The position numbers and the translations under genes were made by a program. Of a stretch of DNA of 64,000 bases, positions 44,577 to 55,812 are shown in pieces. Position 1 is the first letter of the stretch; every line of letters begins with the position of its first letter. This stretch comes from Tetraselmis striata (Eukaryota; Chlorophyta; Chlorodendrophyceae; Chlorodendrales; Chlorodendraceae), in the NCBI GenBank assembly GCA_006384855.1, contig VCJN01003259.1:124001-188000 (forward strand). Reading direction: 5' to 3'. The notes under the pieces are model-generated. The model saw only the letters and a list, made by a program, of their open reading frames with translations. It was not told the DNA's origin and did not search any database.

Positions 44577-45308
44577 TCATGCGAGCGTCGCCGCCACTCG
44601 AGCTGTGGCGGCGGCCTTGGCACTGTTGGCGACTGTGGCCTCGAAGACGCGACGCTCGTAGTCGCGCATCATGTCGCCGAAAACCGCAGAGCCCAAATGC
44701 TCCGCTGCAGGCTTGAAATGTTGAGCCCGCAGTACTTCCAACACCCCATGGTCACCGTGCACACGTTTAGTCTTGTTAGAAGGCTAGACGAAAGCGGACC
44801 GCCTTGTCGACGGCCTCGGCGTGGTTGCGAGAGCGCGCAAGGTAACGGGTAAAGTCTTGATTAGCAACCGACGGGACGTCGGGAAGCAGCTCGTCGCGAG
44901 CCATGAAGCGAGCGGCTGTGTGAGCCCGCCCAAAATACGTCATAAAATGTTCTCCTCTTGGGCCGGCAGACGTCGGTTATCCTGATTGAGGTAGTCGTTT
45001 GCCAGGCCGGTACGCAAAGGGAAAAGCTCAAGCACCCAGCTGACAGGTCCCAATTCCTCGTAATCATGCTTTGCTCGTTGCAGTAGCTCTGGCACCGCGA
45101 GGTTTTCGTCCTCGTCACTCGCAGATTTTGCTCCGACACGGGTAATGTGGGTTGGCTCTAGCAAGTCGGGGCGCACTCCGGGTCGCCCGATGCATTTCGG
45201 TTGTCCCGTGACGCGCTGCCCGGATCCATAGCCTTGTGCTCCGTTCCCATCGACACCACGTTCAGGAGTCGTCATTTGGGCCAACGACGATGTGAGCTCG
45301 AGCAACAA
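44577..45308 (-). pseudogene. YR-element ORF1 (unknown, gag-like?), minus copy
   Basis: Homologous to 46796-47354. Recognisable segments: DEDENLAVPELLQRAKHDYE, VLELFPLRTGLANDYLNQDN, NHAEAVDKAVRFRLAF and FGDMMRDYERRVFEATVANS, ending in an Ala/Thr-rich tail. The frame changes near 44950 and 44790. No known domain was recognised; its position before a recombinase suggests a gag-like or accessory ORF. Confidence 0.45.
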
Positions 45309-45690
45309 CGCATGCTAGGCATGCATGTCTGCTTGAAGCGAGCCGAGCGTCGGCTCGGCGACGCACGGGGTCTTCTCCATCTGGCATGGTGACGCACAAC
45401 AGATGAGGATTACACATTCGGATGGTGAGCCGAGTGTGGTCTTAAAACAACATGTGACCTTGCCCGCAACATGTAGTTACCGGGAAGTCAGTCGTTGTGT
45501 GAAACACAGCGAAACTGAAAGATGGCGGGCAAAGCTGTTACAACTGTTGTTATGTCTACTCGTGCTAAAAACGAACTACATGCGCAGCGACGGGTGAGCT
45601 AATAACCCGTACTACTTAGGAGCACAAGTAGCCGGAGAAGCGATTAGGAAGAAGGAAACCCCATAAACTACATCATACAATCAAGAGTAC

Positions 45691-46289
45691 GAGCATATAG
45701 TTGTGCTCTATTTATCACTGCTTTTGATCTTGTCTGCTTATTATAGAATAATATAGAAATCATTTTTATTTTTACTGTCTTCTGTAATAACACAGCAATC
45801 CTATGTAGAATTCGAGCAAGAGTGAAGGTACCGGAACAATGTACCTGGGATACGGTCGTTACGCTGCGGGGACCGCACGGCGCGTGGTGGTATAACGAAC
45901 ACTCGCCGAAACACTGATGCCGGTACTGAAAGCGATGGCTCTCTTGAAGTGCCGAGTCCGAAGTGACAATTTCTCAGGAGTCCTCCTCAGATGATGACGG
46001 GCCGAGGGCGCGACATGACCGGATTTAATTTAATTCTGGTTTTTGTTGACAAAACTACTAGTTCGTTATGTCACGTATTTGACCCATCTAAAATTCGTTA
46101 TTTGTAGTCGTAAACCCGCGACACCTTAAACATGCTCGGAATTCTAAAAGGAATGCTGTAAATGTAACGGTATACTATTATTCATCTCCTAGTTGTCGCA
46201 GTTGCAGTACTTTGGAGCTAATGTTGGCGTGGGACTGCAACACTATACAACATCGACAGCAGCACGCTTTTCCTTGTAACCAAATGATC
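45691..46289. other. Spacer between the two head-to-head YR elements
   Basis: About 600 nt of AT-richer sequence without repeats or coding. The two elements' outer terminal blocks point away from it. Confidence 0.5.
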
Positions 46290-46795
46290 ATAGCTAGTTT
46301 ATTATAGGGTTTCCTCCTTTCCTAATAACCGCTTCTCCGGCTAGCGTTGCTACTTAGTGGTACGGATTACTAGTTCACCCATCGATGCGCCCGTTCGTGT
46401 GCAGCCCGAGTAGACATAAAAGCAGCCGCAACAGTTGAGCATGCCATCTTATAGTTTCGATGTATTACACTACACAACGATTAATTTCTCGAAACATCCA
46501 TGTTGCGAGCAAGGTCACATATTGTTTCAAGACCACACCGGGCACGCCATCCGTGTGTGTAACTCTCATCCGTATGTCCGTGCGTCACCATGCCATATGG
46601 AGAAGACTCCGTCGCCGAGCCGACGCTCGAATCGTTGCAAGCAGACATGCATGTCTTGTCTACATTGTTGCTCGAGCTCACGTCGTAGTTGGCCCAATTG
46701 ACGGATCGTGAGCGTGGTGTTTATGGGAACGGAGCACATGACTCCGGGCAACGCGTCGCGGGGCATCCGACAGGCAGCGGGGGAGCCGCAAGTCC

Positions 46796-47354
46796 GTGAG
46801 TGACAAGGACGACTTCCTCACGGTGCCAGAGAAGCTGCAACGAGCAGAGTCTGGTTACGAGGACGTTCGACCGGTCAGCCGAGTGCTTGGGTTTTTCCCT
46901 TTGTGTACCGACCTAACAAACGACTACGTAAAGCATGATCACCGGCGTCTGCCGGCCTTGGAGGCTTTACATTTGGATGATGTGTCTTGGGGCCCACATG
47001 GTTGCTCTTTTATGGCCCTTGACGAGCTGCTACTGTACGTCCTTGCTGCTAATCAGGACTTCACTCCCTACATCGCGCGCGCCCGGAATCACGCCGAGGC
47101 CATCGACAAGGTGTTTCGCTTTCGTCTAGCCTTCTTGTTGAGGCTTCTTAACGAGATCAAACGTGTGCACGGTGACCAAGCAAGGTGTGTTGGACGTACT
47201 GCGGGCTCGGCATTCTCAGCATGCAGCCGAGCATTTGGGCTCTGTGATTTTCGGGGACCTGATGAAGGACTACGAGCGTCGGGTCTTTGACGCGATGGTC
47301 GCCAGCAGCACGAAGGCCACCGCCACTGCTCCGGCGGCAGCATCGCTCGCATGA
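46796..47354 (+). pseudogene. YR-element ORF1 (unknown, gag-like?), plus copy
   Basis: Open from ATG 46796: DKDDFLTVPEKLQRAESGYE, VLGFFPLCTDLTNDYVKHDH, LYVLAANQDFTPYIARARNH and AIDKVFRFRLAFLLRLLNEI. Around 47165 the coding moves to another frame (GVLDVLRARHSQHAAEHLGS, FGDLMKDYERRVFDAMVASS) and stops at 47354. About 185 residues if joined. Unknown family. Confidence 0.45.
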
Positions 47355-47932
47355 CGCGGGCATGGACGTGGACGTGGCGGCGGTCGCGCGGGCGTGGCCG
47401 CAAAGGTGAGCACGAGTGATGGCGTGGGGCGCCTTTCGTCCAAGCCGCTGGCGCTTTGCGAGGTCCCCTTTCGGTGACCGCCGCACAATGAACGATGGCA
47501 GCCCTACGGCGGTATGAGCACCCCGTGTCCGGACCGGACCCCTCTACCCTACACACTTCATTTTGACCTCCCTCAGCGCGCGCTTCTCACAGCCACAGCC
47601 CAGTGCGGCTCAACCATATCCGCACACATACACATGACGGTTCAACACACCGCCTCCCGTACCATCTCATCACAACGTTCGTCAGTTGCTACACTACGTA
47701 TTGCACCTAGTTCGCAACAATACTCTTTCGCGCGTGTACGTTCCGCGCGAGCCACGCGCTACGAGTGCGACGGGCGCACGAGGCGGCCCGTCTACCTGAA
47801 TAACCTTGCCCTGCAAACCCGTAACGGTGTCCACACTGACCCGTCCAGCAATTACCGTCAACCGCGGGCAACTTAACCACCGCTGCTGATTACTTTGCTG
47901 AAATATACCGGCTGCGTGTCACCCAGTCGGCC

Positions 47933-49031
47933 ATGCGTCGTATTTACGTGATTGACGAGTCCGAAGCAATCGCCCCATGGGCTGCTTCATTCCGGTCCCG
48001 TTTACAGGAAACGTTTGGCTCAAACGAGTTGGGATAGCGGGCCCTCGACCTACTCTCTAATTCCGTGACTCCCCGGACGCTCAAGAGCTACGCCGGCAGG
48101 CTGTCTAGAAGCGCGGAGTTTTGCCACGACTCCGAGATCATAAGCCCGGTGGAGGCGACCACTGCCACTGTCGTCCGGTACGTCGCTTGGATTGGTGAGC
48201 GAGGCCACATTGGGGCTAAGTCGTTGCAGCCCTACCCCTCAGCTAGCACCACGTTCTTCGAACTACAAAATGTTGACCCCATCGCTAACGATAGTCTGCA
48301 TCTCACCGACGCGCGTCGTGGCATGTTCCTAAGGCAGTGCCGCATGGAAGCTGTGACTTTACGAGTCCCGTTGCATGCTAATGTAGCTTTCGCTGTCGTC
48401 GAGCGCGCCGAGTTGATTGTGTTTGCTCTCCTCCCCAAGTGTCAGTACGGCTTCCGGGCCCTCGTGGCCTCGGTTGTCAACTTCATATTCTTTGCCATGG
48501 CACTTATTACTGGCGTGTCCTGCCAAGTGCGGGACGTGTATTTCGACTCCTACAACATCACCAGGCAGGTGTACCGTGCCGGACGGCGCGGCCCCGACGA
48601 CCTTCGTATGTTACTCCTTCCCGTGTCGGGGCACCCCCGCGTCGCCCGTCTTCTGCACATCTTCATCTACAACGTTCAGTCTGCCCACCTGGTCCATGTT
48701 GCCTTGGCCGAGACAAACTTCTGGGCGGTCACCCCGAGCGAGCAGTCCAAATCTTGGATTGCTGTTACAATGTCGGACCAGCTGTCTACGGCCGTTCGCC
48801 TCGTTGGTGCTGCCCCTCCCGCCGGCATATCTTGGGGCTCTCACAGCCTACGCAAGGGTGAAGCCTCTGTTGCTATCGCCATCGGAGTTGCGATGTCCCG
48901 CATTCGCCACCAAGGCGGATGCATGGGCCACAAACTCCGACGTCGTTATGGACTACATACACCCCAACGTCCTCCCTTCACATGGCGCGTGGTTCTTCTT
49001 CGTCCACATCGCGCGCCTTCGCCACTTCTAA
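47933..49031 (+). pseudogene. Tyrosine recombinase (phage-integrase fold), decayed
   Basis: Starts MRRIYVIDESEAIAPW with an in-frame TAG shortly after, then a long frame from 48065: LKSYAGRLSRSAEFCHD, WIGERGHIGAKSLQPY, GVSCQVRDVYFDSYNITRQV, ISWGSHSLRKGEASVAIAIG (HxxR box) and RHQGG. A 4-base insertion at about 48918-48925 (GGATGCATGGGCC for GGATGGGCC) shifts frame. The catalytic-tyrosine segment SDVVMDYIHPNVLPSHG then lies in the next frame, ending at 49031. Confidence 0.65.
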
Positions 49032-49347
49032 GTTTAACAAGTCTCCGCAGCGGTGGCCTTCCCCGGTGCCCCCTTCGTGACTTGGCGCCATCTCTTGTTC
49101 GTCAATCTACCGCTCTCTCCGTTCGCTCATCGATCACTGGCAAAACCATACTCAACTTGAAATGATCTAAACTAATTAGGGGTTTCCTCCTTCCTAATCG
49201 CTTTTCCGGCTACCGTTGTTGCTAAGTGGTACGGGTTACTAGTTCACCCGTCGCTGCACCCGTTCGTGTGCTGCAGCACGAGTAGACCTAAAAGCAGACG
49301 TAACAGCTGAGCCTTCCACTTTCGCTGTGTTATCATAGCACCCCCCG

Positions 49348-49935
49348 ACTCCATTAAACCTTCCTGCCAATTTCGGCTCTTGTCCGTGTAAAACATCCTG
49401 CGCAGCATTGTGGCAAACTATACTTAACTTGAAACACTTTATATAATGCAAAAAAACCTCGGCGACACGCGCCGATATTTACAGTTGGAACGCCGTGTGG
49501 GCACCCACCAATTCACCCGCATCCATCACCCGGCGTCTTTGCCACCCGAGCAGCCACAACACAACACACCCGCTGCCGCCACCACCTGCGCCCGTTCGTG
49601 TGCAGCACGAGTAGACTTAATAAAAGCAGACGTAATAGATGAGCCTGGCATCTTCCACTTCCGCTGTGTTATACACAACGCCCCCCTGACTCCGTTTTCC
49701 CTCCACGCTTTCATTAATAACCTTCCTGCCAATTTTGGCTCTTGTCCGTGTAAAACAGCCTGCGCGACCTTTTTGAAAAGCTATACTCAACTTGAAACAC
49801 TTTATTAGTTATATATATACTTCATAGGAAACCTCGGCGGTACGCGCCGATATTTACAGTTGGAACGCCGTGTGGGCACCCACCCATTCACCCTCATCCA
49901 CCACCCGGAGTCCCCGCCACCAAAGCAGCCACAAG
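49348..49935 (+). repeat. Tandem S-R-S terminal blocks of YR element
   Basis: Two S copies (about 49348-49560 and 49715-49935) share CTCTTGTCCGTGTAAAAC, AACTTGAAACACTTTAT and CGCCGATATTTACAGTTGG, with an R block between them (about 49588-49700). They are diverged from each other by substitutions and small indels. Confidence 0.75.
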
Positions 49936-49940
49936 CAGCC

Positions 49941-52900
49941 TACAAGAACGTGGTGAAGACTCATGGTGGCGACCTCCTGGTGGCGTTGCCACGCCTTTTG
50001 CTCACGCAGAACGTCAAGCCGTGTGGTGCTGAAGGTGAGTTGCTGGACCTAGAGCTGGAGTTTTTACACTTGATGGTCCCAACGTAGAAGTAGGCTCAAC
50101 TCCCGCCAACTGCCCCCCTTGCTTAGATGTGCTTGCTCACCACAACAAATGGCCGCGTCTGCCTGAGCTCACCGCCGGTAGCTATAAATAGAGGTATGTG
50201 CTCGCGAGCCTGAAGGCGTTGCCGCATGGCGATGGCGCACATGTACTAGGTGTGTCGGATGCTGTCATGTACACCGGTTCGCGTAGGTACTCGTTTCTGA
50301 AGACCGTAAACGGGTCTCAAATCCGATATGTGTAGCTGGCAACGCTTTTTGGCTACGTGGCAGCGCACGCGCTACGTGCGTAATATTACCACGTGACCGC
50401 TCGCGCTCCTCCCTCATCATCCCGCCGCCCGCCCCATCCCTGCCCGCGACACACAAGACGAGGCACATGAACGCCACCATATGCCTACGTTGGCGCGTTG
50501 CTACCGCGGTATGCGGGTCATGGTGCCGGTCGGTGTGTCCGATTGGCATCGGTGGGGCGGGATGGGTTGGCGAGACGGGTGGTCACGTGGACTCTGAGTT
50601 TTGATGAAATGACGTTATATTTGACTGTATCAACCGGATACTAATCACTACTCGTACTCGTTTCGGTAGTTGCATCTCAGGATTGTGACCCCGCTAAACA
50701 CAGCTTCAACCCCGGGATGATTTCATTTAGCGAGTACCAAGGGAACCGGTGTGTGAACAACATATCGGGTTGGGATACAGACATCTCCAACACATAGTTC
50801 GATCCAAGCCGCACAACAACCACCTATCATGTAGCCCATCCCAACCTGCGGCGCGTGATTTATTAGTGGGTACGCTGGCCGGCGAGTCCCAATATGTTGG
50901 CGAGGCGCATAATGTTTTGATTCATGCGCCCGTAGTTGCATATGTAATTACTTTGCATGATATTACATTCTATTCCTACTGCGCCAACACCCTCCTGACT
51001 TTGGCATGGTGCTTCTCTTGCTTGACCTTTGAGTCATGCCGCCGCTTTTGGTCAGGCTTTTTGCGCTCGCGGCTGCCTATCACAGGTCTGCGGTGCACAC
51101 CGTTGCTCCCCTTGATGGCAACATGTGTTGATATCTGCACCGCACTGGATCTAGCCTTTTTTCCCGAGCGCGTAACCTTCCCCCCCCCCCCCCCCCCCCC
51201 GCCCCTTATATGTTGGTTGGAGCTTTCTTTGCCCACTAGTGCAGGTGCTCTATGCCTTCAGTAGCGCCGTATGGAATGAGTCAGCCGAGCATCTCGACAA
51301 ACTCAGGGATGTGGATTTGGGGAAGGTAAACTACTTGACAGTAGTTGCTCACCCCTGCCACCTAAATGAGTAGAGTATGACTCGAAGATTTTGCTTCATA
51401 ATGTAGCCCTTAGGGGGCCCGCAATGCTATCCGGGGCGTGGGCAGCAGCAGCGGCGCTAGTTGCGGCTCTCCCGACAAACTCGCGCTTGAAGAAATCGGT
51501 GGCCCTGGTCGCCAATTACGACCTCCGGCCTCGCGATACCCGCCCGCCAGCCATTGCATGCCCGTTGTCGGTGGATATGTAATGGTGGTATCCTGCGGGT
51601 TGGTCTCGAGCGGCTCTTCCAATCGTGCCTCGTGCTGCCGCCAGCCGTCGCCTGCGCATGTATCGTCGTTATGCTGAGCGAGATGCCGAGATGAATTTCT
51701 TTCTTGCCCGCTGCGCCCGGGGGCCGGCCGCCAAGGTTCCACGTACGTCGCATGGACCGGCCGCTCGCTTGCGTCATCGCTGTCGTTGTCGCTGCCGACA
51801 AGGCCGTCCAACGTGCGCTTGAGCTTGCTGGCTGCCAAGCTGCACTTGCGGGATTGCTCTCGCACCGCGCTGGGTGCTGCCTACGATTTCAGGTACCGCT
51901 GCGTAGCGGCATCCAATTCCCGCTCGTGCTTTTGCTGATGCGCGACGCTGAGCTGACGCTCCGCGTCCAACTCCGCACGCAGCGACTCGAGCGTGCCCTC
52001 CACAGTCGCTCCCCGCAGCTGCCGTACCTCCCCAGTTGAGCTTGCATGTATGGCTATGCTGGCTTGAGCAGCTGCCGCTTGCTTGAGCAGCACCGCAGCC
52101 TGCTGCCGGCATGCCGGAGATGCCGGTTTGCTGGCTCCCGCGCTTCACAAACTGCCCACCAACCCCACGACGGTTGTGACGGACCGTTTGGGGGCCTTGG
52201 CCATCGCCCGTGTCCACGATCCGTTCCCCGTACACCATTGTATAGTGCGCGGCGGGTGGTGTTAGGATGTCGGTTCTGCAGGCTGGCATGCCGACAGAAC
52301 CCGCAATTGTAACACTCACTCGCACGGATGCCACAACGCGCAGGCGGGCCCACCACCGCCCATAATTTGGCATTTATTTAGAGTCCTAAGCGCTCCTTTT
52401 GGACACAACCTGGTGGGGGTTAGGGCATTCTGAGCGTGCTCACCGCACTGAGGGTGTAGCTTGGTTGGCTGAGGTATTGGCTGAGGTATTTTTTTGCAGA
52501 TTTCGGCTTTTCAGTGCGCGGCTTTTTTGGTTACTGTTGGCTGAGGTTTTTTTGCAGACGATTTCGGCTACAGTATTAATCTGTGCATATACGATAATGC
52601 TCGTACAGGTATCATCAGCAGCGTCTCTAGAGATAAAATACGACGGCCGTACGGGCAGCAAGGGTTTCAGTGGTGTCATTCGTGTCCCGGGGAGGAAAAA
52701 ATCACCAGCAGCACCGCCTGCCGCGCGCGCCACAGCGCAAGCGCTCCCAACAGCAGGCGGATGAAGTCGCAGATCGATGAAGTCCACTACCTACGATCGG
52801 GAGGCGCGCCAATTGCGCCGTCGGCGCCCATCAACTCATCGCTATCGCGCGTTGCTCCTGGCCACCGGGTGAGCGACAGCTGGCGCCACTTCTCAGTTGC

Positions 52901-53003
52901 CACCAGCTCGGCGCCCAGGCAGCGATCGCTTCCAGCACCCAGCAGTTCTCAGCCCCCTGTCTCGAGGTCGGACTCCGCTTCCCCATCCTGCCGCGGCACC
53001 GCG
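49941..53003. other. Repeat-derived interval upstream of the acid phosphatase
   Basis: No intact gene. 50300-51380 shows no coherent coding and includes a 20-nt poly-C run near 51181. 51410-52373 is a degenerate minus-strand ORF (listed separately). 52440-52760 has near-duplicate TTGGCTGAGGT units. The acid phosphatase frame is open upstream of 53004 to an ATG at 52761. Confidence 0.4.
51410..52373 (-). pseudogene. Degenerate transposon-like ORF (Cys cluster plus coiled coil)
   Basis: Three minus-strand frames succeed one another. First a Cys cluster SECYNCGFCRHASLQNRH (about 52320), then a coiled-coil segment TLESLRAELDAERQLSVAHQ (about 51980), then an acidic/Ser region GSDNDSDDASERPVHATYVE (about 51790). 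The arrangement suggests a gag-like or transposon accessory protein that has lost its frame. No family was recognised. Confidence 0.3.
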
Positions 53004-55587
53004 ATGATGCGCTGCCTCGCGGCGCTGGCGCCCGCCTCCGCCGCGGCACTGGCGGCGCTCAACATGACGCCGCCGCCGGCGGAGGCCGCCGCGCGCTGCG
53101 AGGGGCCACCCACGCGGGGCACGATGCCGGCGGGCGCTAAGCTGAAGCAGGTGCAGGTGGTTTTCAGGTGCGTCCTCGGTGGCTTTCCACCCGGGTGAGC
53201 TGCGCGCAGCGGCGGTGCTCCCGGCGGGGAGGAGACTCCCCGATGCTGCTCCCGGCTGACCCCTCCGGCCGGCCGGCTTACCTGGGCCGCAGGCACGGCG
53301 CGCGCACGCCGCTTACCCCCAATTTCTGGCAGGGCGTGGAGTGGGACTGCTGCGGGCAGCCCTTCAAGGTACGCCCCATCCTTCAGGATATATGGTGTGC
53401 GGTGTTGGCCTTGCCCGGCCTACAAGCGAGTCGCCGATGGAAACAGTCTTCGTCTCACTTCCTCCCCCCCCCCCCCCCCCCCCCCGCCCGCCTTCCGCCG
53501 CGCGCGTGCGCTTTCTCTCCTGCGATTACATCCTACCGCCTCAGGCGGCGCCCGTTGAGATCAAGCACCGCTCCGGCAGTGAGCGGCCGCACAGCACGTC
53601 GGACGCGCGGCAGCAGAGCATGGTTCTGCCGGGCGGCTGCCACAAGGGCGAGCTCACCATACTCGGCAAGATGCAGGTGGTGGCAGAGGCCCCAGGGTGC
53701 AGATGCAGATGCATACGCAACGCCTCAGCATCCCCCCCCCCCCCCCCCCCCTTTCCCTCTGCCATGTTCCCAATGTCTGTTCCGTGTAGCCACCTGCCAC
53801 CCGATATGGCTATGGCTATGGCTTACGGTGTTGGGTGCGCTGTGCGCTGGCGGGCGGGGGCAGGCGTACGACCTGGGGCGGCACCTCCGGCAGCACTACT
53901 GCGAGGAGCTGGGCTTCCTGCCCACGGAGTACCGCGAGGGGGTCATCAGCGCACACACCACCAACATGGCGAGAACGGTGCAGACGCTGACGGGCGTGGT
54001 ATCCGGCTTGTACTCCGACGTGCCGGAGTCCAGGTGAGCCGCACCGTCCAGCTGCCCGCAGGGTGGCGCAGAGGGGCAGAAGGAGCAGGCAACCAAAAGG
54101 TGGTCGGAAGGGATGGGCCGCGGGGGGGGGGGGGGGGGGGGGGGGGGGGGAGAGGGGGCTGACACACTGCGTCGCAGCCCCCTGCAGGTGTCGACGGTGC
54201 GCGACCACGAGGAGTTCATGTACGCAAACCCCGCGGGCTGCCCGCAGCTGAAGGTGCTGATGAAGACCAATCGCAAGGATGTGCAGGAGTCGATGGTTGA
54301 GTCAGAGGTGCGGCGCATGCCCATGCAGTGGCATGGAGGGACGGCCACCAACCAGTCCCCCCCCCCCCCCCCCCCCCGCGCCTCCTCTGGCATCACCACC
54401 CCGATCAAACACATGCATATCCGCACATGCCTCCAGGCGCCTGCCCACTCCTGATGCAAGCCGTGGGTGCATCCCATGGCGTCGCAGGAGTTCAAGCAGG
54501 TGAGTAAGGAGATTGTGGAAAGGTCGGGGGGCGAGATGCAGCCGCCCTTCAACGTCATTGACCTCTACGACGCATGTGAGCGCCCCTCCCTCCTCCGAGC
54601 CTCGTCCCCTCCCGCCCCCGCCGCCTCATTGCCTCCAGGCTGATCGCGCTGCTCTGCGCTTGGGCCAGCCACCGCCATCCTGTCGCACGGCAAGCAGTGG
54701 CCTGCCTGGATGGACCACGCCCTGTACGCCAAGGTCGCCGCGCTAGCGGTGCGTCGCATCAATCTGCTCTTCAACCCCAACGCTGCGCACCTCGCCGACG
54801 TACTCCACCTTGGCATGGGCCGCCTGCTCCAAGGTGGGCGCGTGTTCCCCTCCCGCGCTGCCCCTGACACCGCCGCCGAGCCTGGTCTGACCTGGTCTAT
54901 GCGCCCCGGCTGCCCCGTTAGAGCTGGTGCAGAACATGGAGGACTGCGTGGCTGGCCACTCTGCCGAGAGGCTGCACCTGTACAGCGGGCACGACACCAC
55001 GGTGGTGCCGCTCCTCGCCGGTTAGCATCCCCTTCCCCCTCCTTCCCAGTATTGTCCCTCCTCCCTGAGGGGAGGGAGGGGGCACTGTCTCACTGTGTGT
55101 GTGTGTGTGTGGAGGGGGGAAGGGGGGGGGGGGGGGCTGGACGGCGGTCCAACTGAGACGTACTGCCGTGTCCTTTGCAGCATTTGGCATGGAGCTCGAT
55201 CACTGGCCGCCCTACGCGTCCCACGTGGTCCTGGAGCTCTGGGAGCTGCCGGGCGCCAAGCAGAGGTGTGCCTGCGACGCGCTGCCTGCCTGCATGCCTG
55301 CACAGCCCCGAGAAAAGGGAGGGAGGGGGGGCATTGGCTGATGGGAGGGGTTGCCTGGCCTGGTGACGTGCAGGGCGGAATTCTACGTGCGGGCCATCTA
55401 CAACAACGAAGAGGTCAGGTGGCCGGGGCTGGCGCCCGGGGAGATGTGCCACCTGGAGCAGCTCACCGGTCACGTGCTCGCCCGCTTCCTGCTGCATGAC
55501 CACGAGGTGGACTGCGTGACGGTTGAGCCGGGCGCGGCGAAGGTCGTGGCTGCTGCCCCAGAGACTGCTGGCTCCCAGTTTGCGTGA
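53004..55587 (+). CDS. Histidine acid phosphatase, ACP6 (lysophosphatidic acid phosphatase) type
   Basis: Histidine phosphatase superfamily, branch 2; human ACP6 hydrolyses lysophosphatidic acid in mitochondria. Exons 53004-53167, 53293-53368, 53545-53676, 53864-54033, 54178-54307, 54488-54575, 54669-54833, 54922-55020, 55181-55265, 55374-55587; these total 1323 nt, or 440 aa. The phosphate-pocket motif RHGARTP is at 55-61 (nucleophile His56) and is split by intron 1. ISAHTTNMARTVQTLTGVVS holds the second pocket Arg, and the proton-donor motif SGHDTT places His332-Asp333. The N-terminus is Ala-rich; an alternative in-frame ATG at 52761 would add 81 Ser/Arg/Ala-rich residues that could be an organelle presequence. 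Poly-G/C runs fill at least five introns. Substrate is inferred from family only. Confidence 0.9.
54122..54150. repeat. 29-nt poly-G run in acid phosphatase intron
   Basis: Uninterrupted G run in intron 54034-54177. Poly-C runs lie in the neighbouring introns at about 53465-53485, 53732-53750 and 54358-54377. Confidence 0.95.
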
Positions 55588-55605
55588 TCGGTAGGGCGAA
55601 CCAGT

Positions 55606-55610
55606 TGTAA
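55606..55610 (+). terminator. TGTAA polyadenylation signal of acid phosphatase gene
   Basis: TGTAA 18 nt after the stop codon. Confidence 0.55.
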
Positions 55611-55741
55611 CCAAATATCGTGACTGACTATGACAGCCACGAGACTATAAATTTAATCGTATTATACCGGTAATGATATTACATATAATTATTACTTGTA
55701 TAATCATATATATTTTCTAACCGATTATAGATATAATATGA

Positions 55742-55744
<3 letters not shown>

Positions 55745-55811
<67 letters not shown>
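55745..55811. repeat. (GT)n microsatellite
   Basis: About 33 uninterrupted GT units in AT-rich intergenic DNA. Confidence 0.97.

Positions 55812-55812
<1 letters not shown>

Larger units (their letters stand above)
42410..45690 (-). mobile_element. Tyrosine-recombinase (PAT/Kangaroo-like) element, minus-strand copy
   Basis: Order on the minus strand: terminal block R (about 45670-45515), ORF1, tyrosine recombinase, second R (about 42755-42580), then part of block S (about 42490-42410). R and S match the blocks around the plus-strand copy at 46290-49940. Direct R copies at both ends plus an S block at the 3' side recall the split direct repeats of PAT-like YR retroelements such as Volvox Kangaroo. 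No reverse transcriptase or RNase H is present. Confidence 0.6.
46290..49940 (+). mobile_element. Tyrosine-recombinase (PAT/Kangaroo-like) element, plus-strand copy
   Basis: R block at about 46300-46465 (TTTCCTCCTTTCC, CTTCTCCGGCTA, GTTCGTGTGCAGC), ORF1 at 46796, tyrosine recombinase at 47933-49031, second R at about 49165-49330. An alternating S-R-S array follows: S about 49348-49560, R partial about 49588-49700, S about 49715-49935. The alternation at the 3' side looks like split direct repeats. It is the mirror image of the 42410-45690 copy. Confidence 0.6.
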
